Assembly (NCBI GenBank): GCA_016786845.1
Contig: JAEUVB010000023.1
Span: forward strand, 62,001-126,000
DNA from: Chitinophagaceae bacterium
Lineage (GTDB): Bacteria > Bacteroidota > Bacteroidia > Chitinophagales > Chitinophagaceae
DNA length: 64,000 nucleotides
Reading direction: 5' to 3'
Below, one piece after another: positions 1-9,150 of this stretch (position 1 is its first letter; each line of letters opens with the position of its first letter). The translations under genes and the position numbers were made by a program. The notes beneath the pieces were generated by a model. It had not been told where the DNA came from and ran no database searches. It saw only the letters and a program-made list of their open reading frames with translations.

Positions 1-577
1 ACATAAATATAAAAACCTAAATGGGAAAGTGGCGATTGCTGCATCCACAACACTGCGAGTCAATAAACTGTGCGAATTATACGGACTGCCATGTGAGGTA
101 ACGCCAATAGGGTTCAAGCATATCAGCGAAATCATGATGAGGGAAGATGTATTGGTCGGTGGTGAAGAAAGTGGTGGTATAAGCGTAAAAGGACATATAC
201 CTGAGCGTGATGGAATTTATGATGGATTAGTCATCTACGAATTCATGAATGCTACCGGAAAGAAACTGAGTGAGCTCTGTCAGGAAATTTATGATATCAT
301 CGGTGAATTTCATTACGAACGTGCGGACCTGCATTTAGAAGAAGATGAAAAGCAAAGAGTAATTGGCCTGTGTAAAAACGGCATCAAAGCTTTTGGCAAA
401 TATCATGTAGTCGAAACCAATTTAATTGACGGTTACAAATACGAACTTGAAAATAATTGCTGGACCATGATACGCGCTTCCGGTACAGAACCCTTACTCA
501 GAATTTATGCTGAAGGAAATACTCCGGAAGAGGTATTGGATATTTTGAAAACAGTAAGAGGTGCTTTAGGCGTGTAA
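1..577 (+). CDS. Phosphoglucomutase/phosphomannomutase family protein, 3' part
   Basis: This is the C-terminal part of an alpha-D-phosphohexomutase, which interconverts hexose 1- and 6-phosphates through a phosphoserine. The reading frame is already open at base 2, so the start and the serine-loop domain lie left of the window. Visible parts are the sugar-binding GGEESGG motif (about bases 160-180) and the phosphate-binding RASGTEP loop of domain 4 (about 475-495), followed by a normal end. A GTG at 29 is in frame but cannot be the real start, because coding similarity continues upstream. The product feeds nucleotide-sugar synthesis. Whether it prefers glucose, mannose or glucosamine phosphates cannot be told from this part. 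Family assignment is firm. Confidence 0.93.
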   Translation, partial: HKYKNLNGKVAIAASTTLRVNKLCELYGLPCEVTPIGFKHISEIMMREDVLVGGEESGGISVKGHIPERDGIYDGLVIYEFMNATGKKLSELCQEIYDIIGEFHYERADLHLEEDEKQRVIGLCKNGIKAFGKYHVVETNLIDGYKYELENNCWTMIRASGTEPLLRIYAEGNTPEEVLDILKTVRGALGV

Positions 578-584
578 TTTCAAC

Positions 585-2972
585 TTACCTAATCAACAGG
601 ACATCACCCTTCACGGTATGTTCTTCGCCGGTTCCCAAACATCGATACTTTAAATAATAATAATAGACCCCGGACTCCGCCTCCTTTAGCTTTTGATTTC
701 CATTCCATCCGTGTTCAAAATATTCGCTGAAAAATACTTGTTCGCCCCATCGGTTATAAATACCAAAGGCAAATACTTCTGCTCCGGTAATATCAACGGG
801 TCTGAACTCATCATTGAGTCCATCCCCATTTGGTGAAAATGCGTTAGGCAGATAAAGTGAACATTCACAATAGGCATTATAGTTTACCTGAATGGCATCT
901 GTACCGGTACAACCATCCACAGTAACTTTCACCTGATATAAACCGGCATGATCCACTTCATAAGTAGGCCATATCGACAGATCCTGCCATAGGTATCCGG
1001 CCCCCGGGGTCGTTGCATTCAATACAATTTTCTCAGTAGGACATAAAGTGGTATCCGGTCCAAGGTATACCGATGGAATAGGTTTGACTTGTACGGCCAC
1101 GGTATCACTGCCGGTGCATTTATTGATGGTCACACCTACCCAATAATTTCCGCTACTATTGACCGTATATTGCGCACCGGTTGTAAAATCTTGCCAGAGA
1201 TAGCTAGCCCCCGGAGTGGTGACATCGTACACAATTTGTTGATCCGCACAGAGTGTTGTATCCGGACCTAAATCGACCAGCGGAATATTTTGAATGGTCA
1301 CTTGTATCGTGTCATAGGCTTTGCAGGTATTGGCACCGGTGACTGTTACCCAATAATATCCAGCAGTATTCACGTTCAACGTTGATTGTGTGGTCCCATC
1401 CTTCCAGAGATAGGTAGCTGAAGGATAAGCAGCCGATAATTGGATGGTACTTCCCTGGCAAATGATGGTATCACTTCCCAAATTCACAACCGGCGCCGGA
1501 TTCACTGTGACCACCACGGTATCTGTATCCACACAACTGCCAATGCTGACCTGAGCCCAATAGTTGCCAGTATTAATCACTTGATAGGTGGGCAAAACCG
1601 AAGCATCTTGCCAAAGGTAGGTCGCACCATTCGTAAAAGCATTCAGTTGGAATGCAACCCCTTCGCAAATCGTGGTATCATTCCCTAAATCGATAGATGG
1701 TTGTTGTACATAAGTCACCAGAATGCTGTCTGTAGGAGAACCACAACTATTCGTCACATTCACCCAATAAATACCGGGACCGGTGACGACAAAAGAAGTA
1801 TCGGTTGAATTATCTTGCCATACATGTGGCCATACATTATTTAATCCACTACTGAGGATTAAAGTATCTCCGGTACAGAGAACAGTGTCTGCACCCAATT
1901 GAATGGCCGGCGAATAATTGTAATTGACTTGTATGGTATCCATTAATACACCACATGGCAATGTAATGTGAACCCAATAAGTTCCGGGTTGGGTTACGGT
2001 GAATGTAGGGTTCGAAGAATTATCCTGCCAAAGGTAAGTGGCATTGCTGATTTGAGGATTCAGGAGTAGCGTTTGATTATCGCAAAGTGTGGTATCATTA
2101 CCCAAAGTCAAAGTAGGAATATTATAATAGTTGACTTGTATCGTATCGGTAAATACCCCGCACCCTGTAGTGACCTGTACCCAATAAGTACCCGGCTGCG
2201 ACACCGTGAAGCTATTTCCTGTTGAATTATCGGGCCACAAATAGGTGACGCCGAGTAAATTCAGACTCAGATTAAGGGTACTTCCCGGGCATAGTGTCGT
2301 ATCATTTCCTAAATCAACAACAGGGCCGCCTACAAATAGGAGATATACACTGTCGATGCCCATACGTAATGCCCCATTGGTATTGGAAGTACTGGAACCA
2401 TGGGTGGTATCATCATCCATGGGCAGAAACTTAAAATTCATGCTGGATGCAAAAGCAGTAAAAGGAATACTTCTGAAATCCCAGTTCATTGATGTGCTAT
2501 TTGGTGGCAAATTACTAATTGAACTTACCGATGTGCCCTGATAAAAGGTGTCGAGATATAAAGACCAGCCCCCGGAAGTGTCTCGGGCATTATTCTGTTT
2601 TTTTACCGCCTGATAAAAATTAGCGGTATACAAACACCCGGAAGAAAGTCCGGATACTACCTGCATGATCCCTTCCTGCCAATATGTATTCCCACTGGTC
2701 ATATGTAATCCGCTGACAAAAGTATTGCCGGAATAAGGGTTGCCTAAAAGTCCACTGGCTACATTGGGACCGGTGAGGTAAGTAATATCTGCGGTGGCAC
2801 CGGCTACGGCACTTGCTAAACAGTTTGGATCGCCAAATGGTACACCCAACCAATTATAGGGTATCACCGAGGCTCCTCCCATTAAACCATCCAAATCTTC
2901 ATTCAAGAAGGTTTGGGCCCGGCCGTTTATAATAGAAAACAATAAAATGAAAATGGTTAAAGTTTTTTTCAT
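585..2972 (-). CDS. Secreted repeat protein with CHU_C (gliding-motility-associated) C-terminal domain
   Basis: A large secreted surface protein of about 795 residues. I chose the start that begins MKKTLTIF because a signal peptide follows directly (ending near GRAQ); an in-frame ATG ten codons upstream would spoil it. Residues 20-215 form an unrecognised N-terminal domain. Then come seven tandem repeats of about 70 residues, each opening with LGxDTxxC and containing a YLWxD...YWV core, which is an Ig/PKD-like surface repeat. The last 90 residues (LPNAFSPNGDGLND...YNRWGEQVF...GVYYYYL) match the CHU_C family, a T9SS type B sorting domain. The protein is probably exported through T9SS and attached to or released from the cell surface. 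The ligand is unknown. It ends 7 bases from the convergent mutase gene. Confidence 0.9.
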   Translation of the reverse strand: MKKTLTIFILLFSIINGRAQTFLNEDLDGLMGGASVIPYNWLGVPFGDPNCLASAVAGATADITYLTGPNVASGLLGNPYSGNTFVSGLHMTSGNTYWQEGIMQVVSGLSSGCLYTANFYQAVKKQNNARDTSGGWSLYLDTFYQGTSVSSISNLPPNSTSMNWDFRSIPFTAFASSMNFKFLPMDDDTTHGSSTSNTNGALRMGIDSVYLLFVGGPVVDLGNDTTLCPGSTLNLSLNLLGVTYLWPDNSTGNSFTVSQPGTYWVQVTTGCGVFTDTIQVNYYNIPTLTLGNDTTLCDNQTLLLNPQISNATYLWQDNSSNPTFTVTQPGTYWVHITLPCGVLMDTIQVNYNYSPAIQLGADTVLCTGDTLILSSGLNNVWPHVWQDNSTDTSFVVTGPGIYWVNVTNSCGSPTDSILVTYVQQPSIDLGNDTTICEGVAFQLNAFTNGATYLWQDASVLPTYQVINTGNYWAQVSIGSCVDTDTVVVTVNPAPVVNLGSDTIICQGSTIQLSAAYPSATYLWKDGTTQSTLNVNTAGYYWVTVTGANTCKAYDTIQVTIQNIPLVDLGPDTTLCADQQIVYDVTTPGASYLWQDFTTGAQYTVNSSGNYWVGVTINKCTGSDTVAVQVKPIPSVYLGPDTTLCPTEKIVLNATTPGAGYLWQDLSIWPTYEVDHAGLYQVKVTVDGCTGTDAIQVNYNAYCECSLYLPNAFSPNGDGLNDEFRPVDITGAEVFAFGIYNRWGEQVFFSEYFEHGWNGNQKLKEAESGVYYYYLKYRCLGTGEEHTVKGDVLLIR

Positions 2973-3030
2973 TCCTACTTTGAATGCATCAGCAATGTAC
3001 AAACTTTTTATCTTTTTAAGAAAATCTTTA

Positions 3031-4599
3031 TCATGGATTCATCAATTCCTTCAATTTCAGAGCGATTCTCATACCATCCATAGCAGCACTCACGATACCG
3101 CCGGCATAACCTGCCCCTTCGGCACAAGGGTATAAATTAGTGATTTGAAGATGCTGTAAACTTTCCTTATCCCTGGGAATTCTCACGGGTGAAGAAGTGC
3201 GACTCTCTGTGGCTACCACAATGGCCTCGGAAGTGTAATATCCCTCTTTTCGATGTCTTGGCATCATTTTTTTTCCAAATGACACAAATGCTTTAGCGAG
3301 TGCATCATAGATCTCGGTGGGTAATACCTCTTGCAAAAGTACAGAATTGACACCCGGCAAATAAGAACATGCAGGAAGAGAGGAAGACCAGCGCCTTTCT
3401 ACGAAATCCGTCATGCGTTGAGCCGGTGCTTGAAATAAACCACCTCCGGCTTTAAATGCTTTTTGTTCAATAGCTTGTTGAAAATGCAATCCGGCTAATA
3501 CGTCCTTGTCGCCAAAATCCCTTTGATCCACGCTCACCACCATACCACTGTTGGCGTATGGATTATTCCGTTTACTTGGGCTCCATCCATTGACCACCAA
3601 TGCATTTTGCTGAGTGGATGCCGGAGCGATAATCCCTCCGGGGCACATACAAAACGAAAATACACCACGCTCGCCAACCTGATCTACTAAACTATAGCTG
3701 GCCGGTGGCAAATCTTTATCCCTCACGTCACAATGATATTGTATGGAATCTATAATTTCCTGAGGATGTTCTATTCTGACGCCAAGGGCAAAAGGTTTAG
3801 CCTCCATCAAAATATTCTTTTGATGAAGGAGTTCATAAACATCTGAAGCTGAATGTCCTGTGGCTAAAACCAAATGCTTCACCGGGTAGTATTCTTTATG
3901 ATTGAGTTGTACTGCCTCCACCCGATCTCCGTTCAATTTGAGGTCCGTCATTTTCGTATTGAACTGAATGTCTCCGCCGCATGCAATTATTTGCTCACGA
4001 ATCGCTTCTATAATCTGAGGCAATTTATTGGTACCGATATGCGGATGGGCATCATATCGTATCGATACGTCTGCACCGAAATAATGAAACCATTCTAATA
4101 CTTGTTGAATATTTCCACGTTTGTTGCTACGGGTATACAGTTTTCCATCACTATATGTACCGGCGCCTCCTTCACCAAAACAGTAATTACTTTCTTCATT
4201 GAGCACTCCTTCCCGATTCAGAATGGCGAGATCTCTGCGACGGTCACGCACGTTTTTACCGCGTTCGATGATGACGGGTTTAAGGCCGACCACGATACAT
4301 TGAAGTGCGCAGAACAGCCCCGCCGGTCCGGCTCCAATGATTACGACTTCGGGACTATTACTGACGTCCCTGGCCTGATAATCAGATTGGATTTTGGGAA
4401 TATTCTGTTCATCGATATATACTCTCAATTTCAACTGATAAAATACCTGACGGCTTCGGGCATCTACAGAGCGCTTTAGAATTTCATAATTCAGGTGTTG
4501 TGTTTTTTTCAATGATAGAAAAGTCTGAATATGGCGTATGATGGCTTTGGGACTCTGAATATCTTTGGGAGGAATGGAAAGTAATATTTCTTTAATCAT
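3031..4599 (-). CDS. FAD-dependent dehydrogenase of the COG2509 family
   Basis: A 522-residue flavoprotein. Residues 1-80 are the small N-terminal domain typical of COG2509 proteins. The dinucleotide-binding motif VVIIGAGPAGLFCAL lies at about residues 86-100, and further FAD-contacting segments (YSDGKLYTR; LATGHSASD) follow. The C-terminal end, PCAEGAGYAGGIVSAAMDG, is the family's closing FAD motif. Members are annotated as uncharacterised FAD-dependent dehydrogenases and no substrate is known to me. It is cytoplasmic with no signal peptide. It is transcribed toward the CHU_C gene (58 bases apart), but the different roles make a functional link doubtful. The full length suggests an intact gene. 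Confidence 0.85.
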   Translation of the reverse strand: MIKEILLSIPPKDIQSPKAIIRHIQTFLSLKKTQHLNYEILKRSVDARSRQVFYQLKLRVYIDEQNIPKIQSDYQARDVSNSPEVVIIGAGPAGLFCALQCIVVGLKPVIIERGKNVRDRRRDLAILNREGVLNEESNYCFGEGGAGTYSDGKLYTRSNKRGNIQQVLEWFHYFGADVSIRYDAHPHIGTNKLPQIIEAIREQIIACGGDIQFNTKMTDLKLNGDRVEAVQLNHKEYYPVKHLVLATGHSASDVYELLHQKNILMEAKPFALGVRIEHPQEIIDSIQYHCDVRDKDLPPASYSLVDQVGERGVFSFCMCPGGIIAPASTQQNALVVNGWSPSKRNNPYANSGMVVSVDQRDFGDKDVLAGLHFQQAIEQKAFKAGGGLFQAPAQRMTDFVERRWSSSLPACSYLPGVNSVLLQEVLPTEIYDALAKAFVSFGKKMMPRHRKEGYYTSEAIVVATESRTSSPVRIPRDKESLQHLQITNLYPCAEGAGYAGGIVSAAMDGMRIALKLKELMNP

Positions 4600-4691
4600 G
4601 GTCAGGTATTTATCCTACAAATAATTTATGTAAATGTAATCTTGCCGGGCGGATTCCTAAGGGAATTTATCTGATTGAACGAAATGGACAT

Positions 4692-4755
4692 AGGAGACGC
4701 GCGCGGTCTCGTCAAAAAATTGACGAGATGGCGGAAAGCGTGTCTGCCGCCCAAA
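4692..4755 (-). repeat. Extragenic palindromic element, copy 1 (truncated)
   Basis: On the minus strand the stretch begins TTTGGGCGGCAGACACGC, nearly the same as the element at 62508-62627. It continues with TTTCCG and then a perfect hairpin (TCGTCAA, loop TTTT, TTGACGA) ending in CCGCGCGCG. After that the similarity to the other copies stops, so this copy looks shortened. It occupies part of the 406-base spacer between the flavoprotein and PUR genes. A 68-codon frame over it on the plus strand (4675-4881) has no recognisable protein features. Confidence 0.6.
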
Positions 4756-4936
4756 GTCCAATACCCCATTAGATTCGAGCCTCTTAAATTGAACGAACAT
4801 CACTGGAAGGGATTCATGATCGGACTTTCTTTTCAATGGAGTAAAACAACGAAAAGAGTCACTCGAAGTATTTCAAAATGAATGACCACCACCCTTTTAA
4901 GTAAAAAACCCGCACAAAAATTAGATGGAAGATAAT

Positions 4937-4966
4937 TTTGACAAAAGTCAATAAATAGTATATTTG
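4937..4966 (+). promoter_or_regulatory. Bacteroidota-type promoter of the PUR-domain gene
   Basis: TTTG (4937-4940) and TATATTTG (4959-4966) are separated by 18 bases, matching the -33/-7 pattern of Bacteroidota housekeeping promoters. The start codon at 5006 follows 39 bases later. The same boxes and spacing precede the tRNA pair at 15292-15321. Confidence 0.75.
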
Positions 4967-5005
4967 TTAAAGAATACATGCTAAACTACTAAAACAGAAT
5001 TTGTG

Positions 5006-5437
5006 ATGTACGACAACGCTAACGAAAGAAATAATGAAACCCACTTCAGTAAAAGACTGAAAGCAGGCAAAAGAAGAACCTATTTTTTTGATGTACGTTC
5101 TACCCGATCCAATGATTATTTCATTACCCTGACTGAAAGTAAAAAACGATTTAATGACACCGGTTACGACCGTCATAAGATCTTTTTATATAAAGAAGAT
5201 TTCAATAAATTTTTAAAGGCTTTGGGAGAGACTATCGATCATGTGAAAACAGAGTTGATGCCCGACTTCGATTTTGATGCTTTTAATCATGAATATGATG
5301 AAAACAATGGTGAGTATCAGGAATATAGTGAAAATCACCATGACCATCAGACGCATCGGCCTGAAAGTCATATCACGTCAGAAGATCACATAGCCAATTC
5401 AGATGCCCCTTTATCTGACGATGAAGGTAAATGGTAA
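5006..5437 (+). CDS. PUR family DNA/RNA-binding protein (DUF3276)
   Basis: A 143-residue cytoplasmic protein of the DUF3276/PUR family, relatives of eukaryotic Pur-alpha and Borrelia BpuR, which bind single-stranded nucleic acid. The PUR fold covers about residues 10-85 (KAGKRRTYFFDVRSTRSND...YFITLTESKKRF...IFLYKEDFNKFLKAL). The last 55 residues are acidic and His-rich and probably disordered; this tail varies within the family. The ATG at 5006 is preferred over a GTG directly before it, and a good promoter lies upstream. A terminator follows, so the gene is monocistronic. The exact role is not known; regulation of transcripts or translation is an inference from the family. Confidence 0.87.
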   Translation: MYDNANERNNETHFSKRLKAGKRRTYFFDVRSTRSNDYFITLTESKKRFNDTGYDRHKIFLYKEDFNKFLKALGETIDHVKTELMPDFDFDAFNHEYDENNGEYQEYSENHHDHQTHRPESHITSEDHIANSDAPLSDDEGKW

Positions 5438-5462
5438 TAAGCGAAAACTGCATAATGAAAAG

Positions 5463-5492
5463 ATCCCGACTGCTTTGGTCGGGATTTTTTTT
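5463..5492 (+). terminator. Rho-independent terminator after PUR-domain gene
   Basis: Stem ATCCCGAC/GTCGGGAT with loop TGCTTTG, followed by eight T residues, 25 bases after the stop codon. Confidence 0.92.
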
Positions 5493-5508
5493 ACTGCTTC
5501 AATAAGAC

Positions 5509-5516
5509 TACTTTTG
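5509..5516 (+). promoter_or_regulatory. -7 box upstream of lepA
   Basis: TACTTTTG fits TAnnTTTG and lies 32 bases before the lepA ATG, just after the preceding terminator. No clear -33 TTTG is seen because the T-run of the terminator occupies that position. Confidence 0.6.
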
Positions 5517-5548
5517 CACCTCACTCATCATAATCGCATCATATAGGA

Positions 5549-7339
5549 ATGAAAGACATACGTAATTTTTGTATTATCGCCCATATCGACCATGGCAAGA
5601 GTACCCTTGCCGACCGTTTGCTCGAATATACCCATACCATCACAGAACGTCAGATGATGAATCAGGTGCTCGATGATATGGATTTGGAACGCGAAAAGGG
5701 CATCACGATTAAAAGTCATGCCATACAGATCAACTATCCTTACAAGGGCACTTCATACACCCTTAATCTGATTGATACTCCCGGACATGTAGATTTCAGC
5801 TATGAAGTCAGCCGTGCCCTTGCTGCTTGCGAAGGAGCATTATTGTTGGTTGATGCTTCTCAGGGTATACAAGCTCAGACCATTTCCAACTTATATTTGG
5901 CGATCGATAACAATCTGGAAATCATTCCCGTCATTAATAAAATAGACATGGAAGGGGCTATGATTCCGGAGGTTAAGGACCAAATCATCGAATTGATAGG
6001 ATGTAAAGAAGAAGACATCCTATTGGCCAGTGGAAAAAGCGGAATCGGTATTGAAGAAATTCTCACTGCGATTATCGAACGCATACCTGTTCCAAATGGA
6101 GATCAACAAGCACCTTTACAAGCCCTTATTTTTGATAGCGTTTTTAATAGTTTCAGAGGTATTATCGTGTATTTCAGAATTTTTAGTGGATCCATTCGTA
6201 AAGGCGAAAAAATTAAATTTTTTAATACAAATCAGGAATATACGGCTGATGAAGTGGGTATCATGAAGCTGACCAATGAACAAAAAACGGTTTTAGGTAC
6301 CGGAGATGTGGGCTATCTCATAACCGGTATCAAAAATGCAAAGGAAGTACAAGTAGGTGATACGATTACATCGGTCCTCAATCCTTGCTTAGAAAGCATT
6401 AAAGGTTTTGAAGAAGTGAAGCCTATGGTTTTTGCAGGCATATTCCCGGTTGTAACCGACGATTTTGAAGAGTTACGCGATTGCATGGAAAAACTCCAAC
6501 TGAATGATGCCTCACTGACTTTTGAACTAGAAACCTCACAAGCCTTAGGGTTCGGATTTCGATGTGGATTTTTGGGTTTGTTACACATGGAAATTATTCA
6601 GGAGCGCCTGGACCGTGAATTCAATCAATCTGTTATTACCACGGTGCCTAACGTTAGTTTTATTGCCCATACCACCAAGAACGAGATCATAAGGGTCAAT
6701 AATCCTGCTGAAATGCCGGAGCCCAGTCGTTTAGCTAAAATTGAGGAACCGTTTATTCGCGCGCAAATTATTACGAAGCCAGATTATATAGGCAATATCA
6801 TGACTTTATGCATCGGTAAACGCGGTATTTTAATCAATCAAGGTTATTTAACGCCAACTCGTGTTGAGTTGACTTTCGAAATGCCTTTAACGGAGATCGT
6901 ATTTGATTTTTATGATAAACTGAAAAGTCAGACCCGTGGCTACGCCTCATTTGATTACCACCCTATCGGCTATCGCGAAAGTGACATCATTAAAATGGAT
7001 ATTTTGCTGAATGCCGAAAAAGTGGATGCATTAAGTGCATTGATTCATCGAAACCGAGCTCAGGAATTTGGTCGGAAGCTTTGCGAAAAACTGAAAGAAC
7101 TTTTACCGCGTCAGCAATTCATGATCGCTATTCAAGCAGCCATTGGTGCTAAGATAATTTCAAGAGAAACTATATCTGCCATGAGAAAAGATGTGACGGC
7201 AAAATGTTATGGCGGTGATATCAGTCGTAAGCGTAAACTATTGGAAAAACAAAAAGAAGGTAAGAAAAGAATGCGTCAGATTGGGAATGTAGAAATTCCG
7301 CAAGAAGCATTTTTAGCGGTATTGAAATTAGATGATTAA
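5549..7339 (+). CDS. lepA: Elongation factor 4 (LepA), translational GTPase
   Basis: A full-length 596-residue LepA/EF4, the ribosome-associated GTPase that affects initiation or elongation under stress. The G1 motif is AHIDHGKST near residue 11, the G2 region contains REKGITIK, G3 is DTPGHVDF and G4 is NKID. The C-terminal part has the LepA-specific domain and the basic tail [16 protein letters not shown](R). It ends LDD with the stop at 7339. It is cytoplasmic and membrane-associated in other bacteria. The lipoprotein gene begins about 100 bases later on the same strand and may have its own promoter. Nothing looks unusual. Confidence 0.98.
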   Translation: MKDIRNFCIIAHIDHGKSTLADRLLEYTHTITERQMMNQVLDDMDLEREKGITIKSHAIQINYPYKGTSYTLNLIDTPGHVDFSYEVSRALAACEGALLLVDASQGIQAQTISNLYLAIDNNLEIIPVINKIDMEGAMIPEVKDQIIELIGCKEEDILLASGKSGIGIEEILTAIIERIPVPNGDQQAPLQALIFDSVFNSFRGIIVYFRIFSGSIRKGEKIKFFNTNQEYTADEVGIMKLTNEQKTVLGTGDVGYLITGIKNAKEVQVGDTITSVLNPCLESIKGFEEVKPMVFAGIFPVVTDDFEELRDCMEKLQLNDASLTFELETSQALGFGFRCGFLGLLHMEIIQERLDREFNQSVITTVPNVSFIAHTTKNEIIRVNNPAEMPEPSRLAKIEEPFIRAQIITKPDYIGNIMTLCIGKRGILINQGYLTPTRVELTFEMPLTEIVFDFYDKLKSQTRGYASFDYHPIGYRESDIIKMDILLNAEKVDALSALIHRNRAQEFGRKLCEKLKELLPRQQFMIAIQAAIGAKIISRETISAMRKDVTAKCYGGDISRKRKLLEKQKEGKKRMRQIGNVEIPQEAFLAVLKLDD

Positions 7340-7436
7340 AATTTATTCTTCTGTAAATAAAATGTCAATTTATATCAAAACTTTTGCACTGATTTATTTT
7401 AACTTAAATTCGCACTATAATCTAAAAAAAAGAAAC

Positions 7437-7931
7437 ATGAAAAATTTGAAAAGCATTTTAGTTGCCTCCTTTCTGACAGTTGGCATATTCTCAACTACCG
7501 TATTCACCTCTTGTGATCCGGATCCTTGCCAGGATGTAATTTGTAACAATGGTGGTACATGTACCGATGGAACTTGTACATGTAAAGCCGGATATGAAGG
7601 AACAGATTGTTCTACCCTTTCCCGCACCAAATTTATCGGTACCTATACAGGCAATGAAACATGCACGGTTGGTACAGACAGCTACAGCATTCAGTGTACA
7701 ACGAACAGCGATGATACTAAATTCAACATCATTAACTTATACAACAATAGTCCGCAATTGACCGCTATCGCCTCTGCTGATGGTAACTCATTCACCATTC
7801 CTTCTCAAACAGTAGGTGCCGGTGTAACGGCCTCAGGTTCTGGTGCAATTACATCAAACTCAATCACCATTACATATACAATCAGTGATGGTGTTTCTAC
7901 CAACACTTGTACGTATACCGGTACAAAATAA
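7437..7931 (+). CDS. Lipoprotein with an EGF-like domain
   Basis: A 164-residue secreted lipoprotein. The start at MKNLKSIL is chosen because it gives a clean signal peptide ending at the lipobox TVFTSC. The open frame extends upstream to 7332, overlapping lepA, but without signal-like sequence. Just after the acylated Cys is an EGF-like module with six cysteines (CQDVICNNGGTCTDGTCTCK...GYEGTDC). The remaining 115 residues are rich in Thr/Ser/Asn and look like a small beta domain with three further cysteines. Similar short EGF-bearing lipoproteins are found in Bacteroidota, but I know of no defined function. A strong terminator follows. Confidence 0.8.
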   Translation: MKNLKSILVASFLTVGIFSTTVFTSCDPDPCQDVICNNGGTCTDGTCTCKAGYEGTDCSTLSRTKFIGTYTGNETCTVGTDSYSIQCTTNSDDTKFNIINLYNNSPQLTAIASADGNSFTIPSQTVGAGVTASGSGAITSNSITITYTISDGVSTNTCTYTGTK

Positions 7932-7950
7932 TTTAACACTACTTGATATA

Positions 7951-7979
7951 AAGCCGCCTTCTATGAGGCGGCTTTTTTA
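7951..7979 (+). terminator. Rho-independent terminator after EGF-like lipoprotein
   Basis: Stem AAGCCGCCT/AGGCGGCTT with loop TCTATG, then a T-run, 20 bases after the stop codon. Confidence 0.92.
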
Positions 7980-8233
7980 TGTTATACATGAAATAAATAA
8001 AAAAAATCCATCTCCAAGCACTATAGCACAGATTAATCTTTTTATTAAAATGTGATTAATTTGAAAATTTAAGACCGTAATAAAACAACCCCTATTCTGA
8101 TGAATCCATAGGCACTGTCATATACATTTCACTGATTATAAATGGTTATTTATTAAAGGACTAATCGACCAACTAAGTAAGTAATGAAATAATCATTCTC
8201 AACAAAATGACGCCGCTCAATTCATTCGGGATA
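7980..8233. other. AT-rich spacer between convergent terminators
   Basis: Lies between the terminators of two convergent units. I see no gene, RNA fold or repeat here. Open frames over it are short and start inside the upstream gene. Confidence 0.6.
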
Positions 8234-8261
8234 TAAAAAAACCGGCCTTATCAAGCCGGTT
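8234..8261 (-). terminator. Rho-independent terminator of the two-lipoprotein unit
   Basis: Stem AACCGGC/GCCGGTT (extendable by two weak pairs) with a run of A on the plus strand at 8234-8240, giving a U-run for minus-strand transcripts. It lies 24 bases beyond the stop of the gene ending at 8285. Confidence 0.9.
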
Positions 8262-8284
8262 ATATACCATTCATATTGGGATTA

Positions 8285-8752
8285 TTATCTACCACCCATT
8301 TTAGGCTTGCCATTGCCAACCTTGGTCTCGTCCACTTTCCCGGCTTCATCTTTGTTTCCACCCATTTTAGGTTTGCCATTTCCTACTGTATTCGCATCTG
8401 AAGGTCCCATTTTAGGTTTGCCATTTCCTACTGTTGGCTTTGGCGTTTCTTTTACAGGCTCTGTTTTAACAGGAGGTGTTGTTGTTTTAGGAGGAGTCGT
8501 AGTCTTAGGAGTTGGAGCAGGTGCAGGAGCCGGTTTGTTACCTTTGGCTACCAAAATGCTGTCTTTTTTGAGCTGTGCAGCATCCATGATCTTTTTATCA
8601 CAATCTGCCTTCAACTGATCTGTCGCAGCCTTTACCTTCGCCTCCACTTGACTATCCAATTCTGCCTGAGTGGGCCCTTTGGGTTCCGTATTACATGCTG
8701 CAAATAGTAATCCTGTCAATGCAGGAACGAGAATATATTTTAAACTTTTCAT
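8285..8752 (-). CDS. Lipoprotein with VGNGKPKMG repeats
   Basis: A 155-residue predicted lipoprotein; the signal peptide ends at LLFAAC. Residues 25-70 are a charged amphipathic stretch (QAELDSQVEAKVKAATDQL...KKIMDAAQLKK), probably a coiled coil. Then comes a Pro/Thr/Lys-rich linker (PAPAPAPTPKTTTPP) followed by three copies of VGNGKPKMG, the last ending at the C-terminus. I do not recognise the family. The upstream gene (ending at 8783) encodes a shorter lipoprotein with a similar helical segment, the gap is 30 bases, and no terminator lies between them, so they form an operon. The repeats could bind the cell wall or a surface partner; that is a guess. Confidence 0.75.
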   Translation of the reverse strand: MKSLKYILVPALTGLLFAACNTEPKGPTQAELDSQVEAKVKAATDQLKADCDKKIMDAAQLKKDSILVAKGNKPAPAPAPTPKTTTPPKTTTPPVKTEPVKETPKPTVGNGKPKMGPSDANTVGNGKPKMGGNKDEAGKVDETKVGNGKPKMGGR

Positions 8753-8782
8753 GTTACTTTTTATTTTAAATGTTTTGGATAA

Positions 8783-9022
8783 TTATTGGGCAGCATTAGC
8801 CATTTGCGCAGCATTCACTAAAGAATCGGTAACTGCTTTCAATTCCGTTGCCATGCGGGTTTCGCATTCCTGAATCGCCAAAGCTTCAGCTTCTTTAATT
8901 TTACCGGATGCTAGAGAATCAACTTTTGCCTGAACAGCTGCAGGATCAAGGGTTGTTTCACCGCAGGACTGGAATAATGCCAGTACGCCTAATGCGGATA
9001 AAGATAAGATCACTTTTTTCAT
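8783..9022 (-). CDS. Small helical lipoprotein
   Basis: A 79-residue lipoprotein: signal peptide MKKVILSLSALGVLALF, lipobox FQSC. The mature part is one long predicted helix (AAVQAKVDSLASGKIKEAEA...) rich in Ala, Lys and Glu. Its sequence resembles residues 30-65 of the downstream lipoprotein (both carry a Q-x-K-V-x-S/A pattern and an acidic Cys-containing segment), so the two may come from duplication. In size and make-up it recalls Lpp-type spacer lipoproteins, but no direct relationship can be claimed. It is the first gene of a two-gene unit, with a -7 box 17 bases before the ATG. Confidence 0.72.
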   Translation of the reverse strand: MKKVILSLSALGVLALFQSCGETTLDPAAVQAKVDSLASGKIKEAEALAIQECETRMATELKAVTDSLVNAAQMANAAQ

Positions 9023-9039
9023 TGTTTATTTATTTTGAT

Positions 9040-9047
9040 CAAATGTA
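9040..9047 (-). promoter_or_regulatory. -7 box of the lipoprotein operon
   Basis: TACATTTG on the minus strand, 17 bases before the ATG at 9022. The leader is A-rich (ATCAAAATAAATAAACA), as is common for well-translated Bacteroidota genes, and there is no Shine-Dalgarno sequence. Confidence 0.65.
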
Positions 9048-9103
9048 AGTAGAAGGCTGTTAACTTAAATCAATCCATTGAACAACTAACAATATATTAA
9101 TTA

Positions 9104-9126
9104 AAAAAGCTACCCTGAGGTAGCTA
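9104..9126 (-). terminator. Rho-independent terminator of the 9151-9648 gene
   Basis: Stem AGCTACC/GGTAGCT with loop CTGA and an A-run on the plus strand at 9104-9109. Confidence 0.85.
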
Positions 9127-9150
9127 ATTTATATTGCAAGGCAAAAAGTA

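Noticed and set aside
4660..4800. SRP RNA, tmRNA or other small RNA
   Set aside because: Stem-loops are present but conserved SRP or tmRNA motifs are absent, and the fold is explained by the palindromic element.
4675..4881. Possible 68-codon gene on the plus strand, TTG start
   Set aside because: It runs across the palindromic element copy 1 and has no protein features.
7843..8055. Plus-strand open frame across the lipoprotein end
   Set aside because: Overlaps a confident gene in another frame and crosses its terminator.
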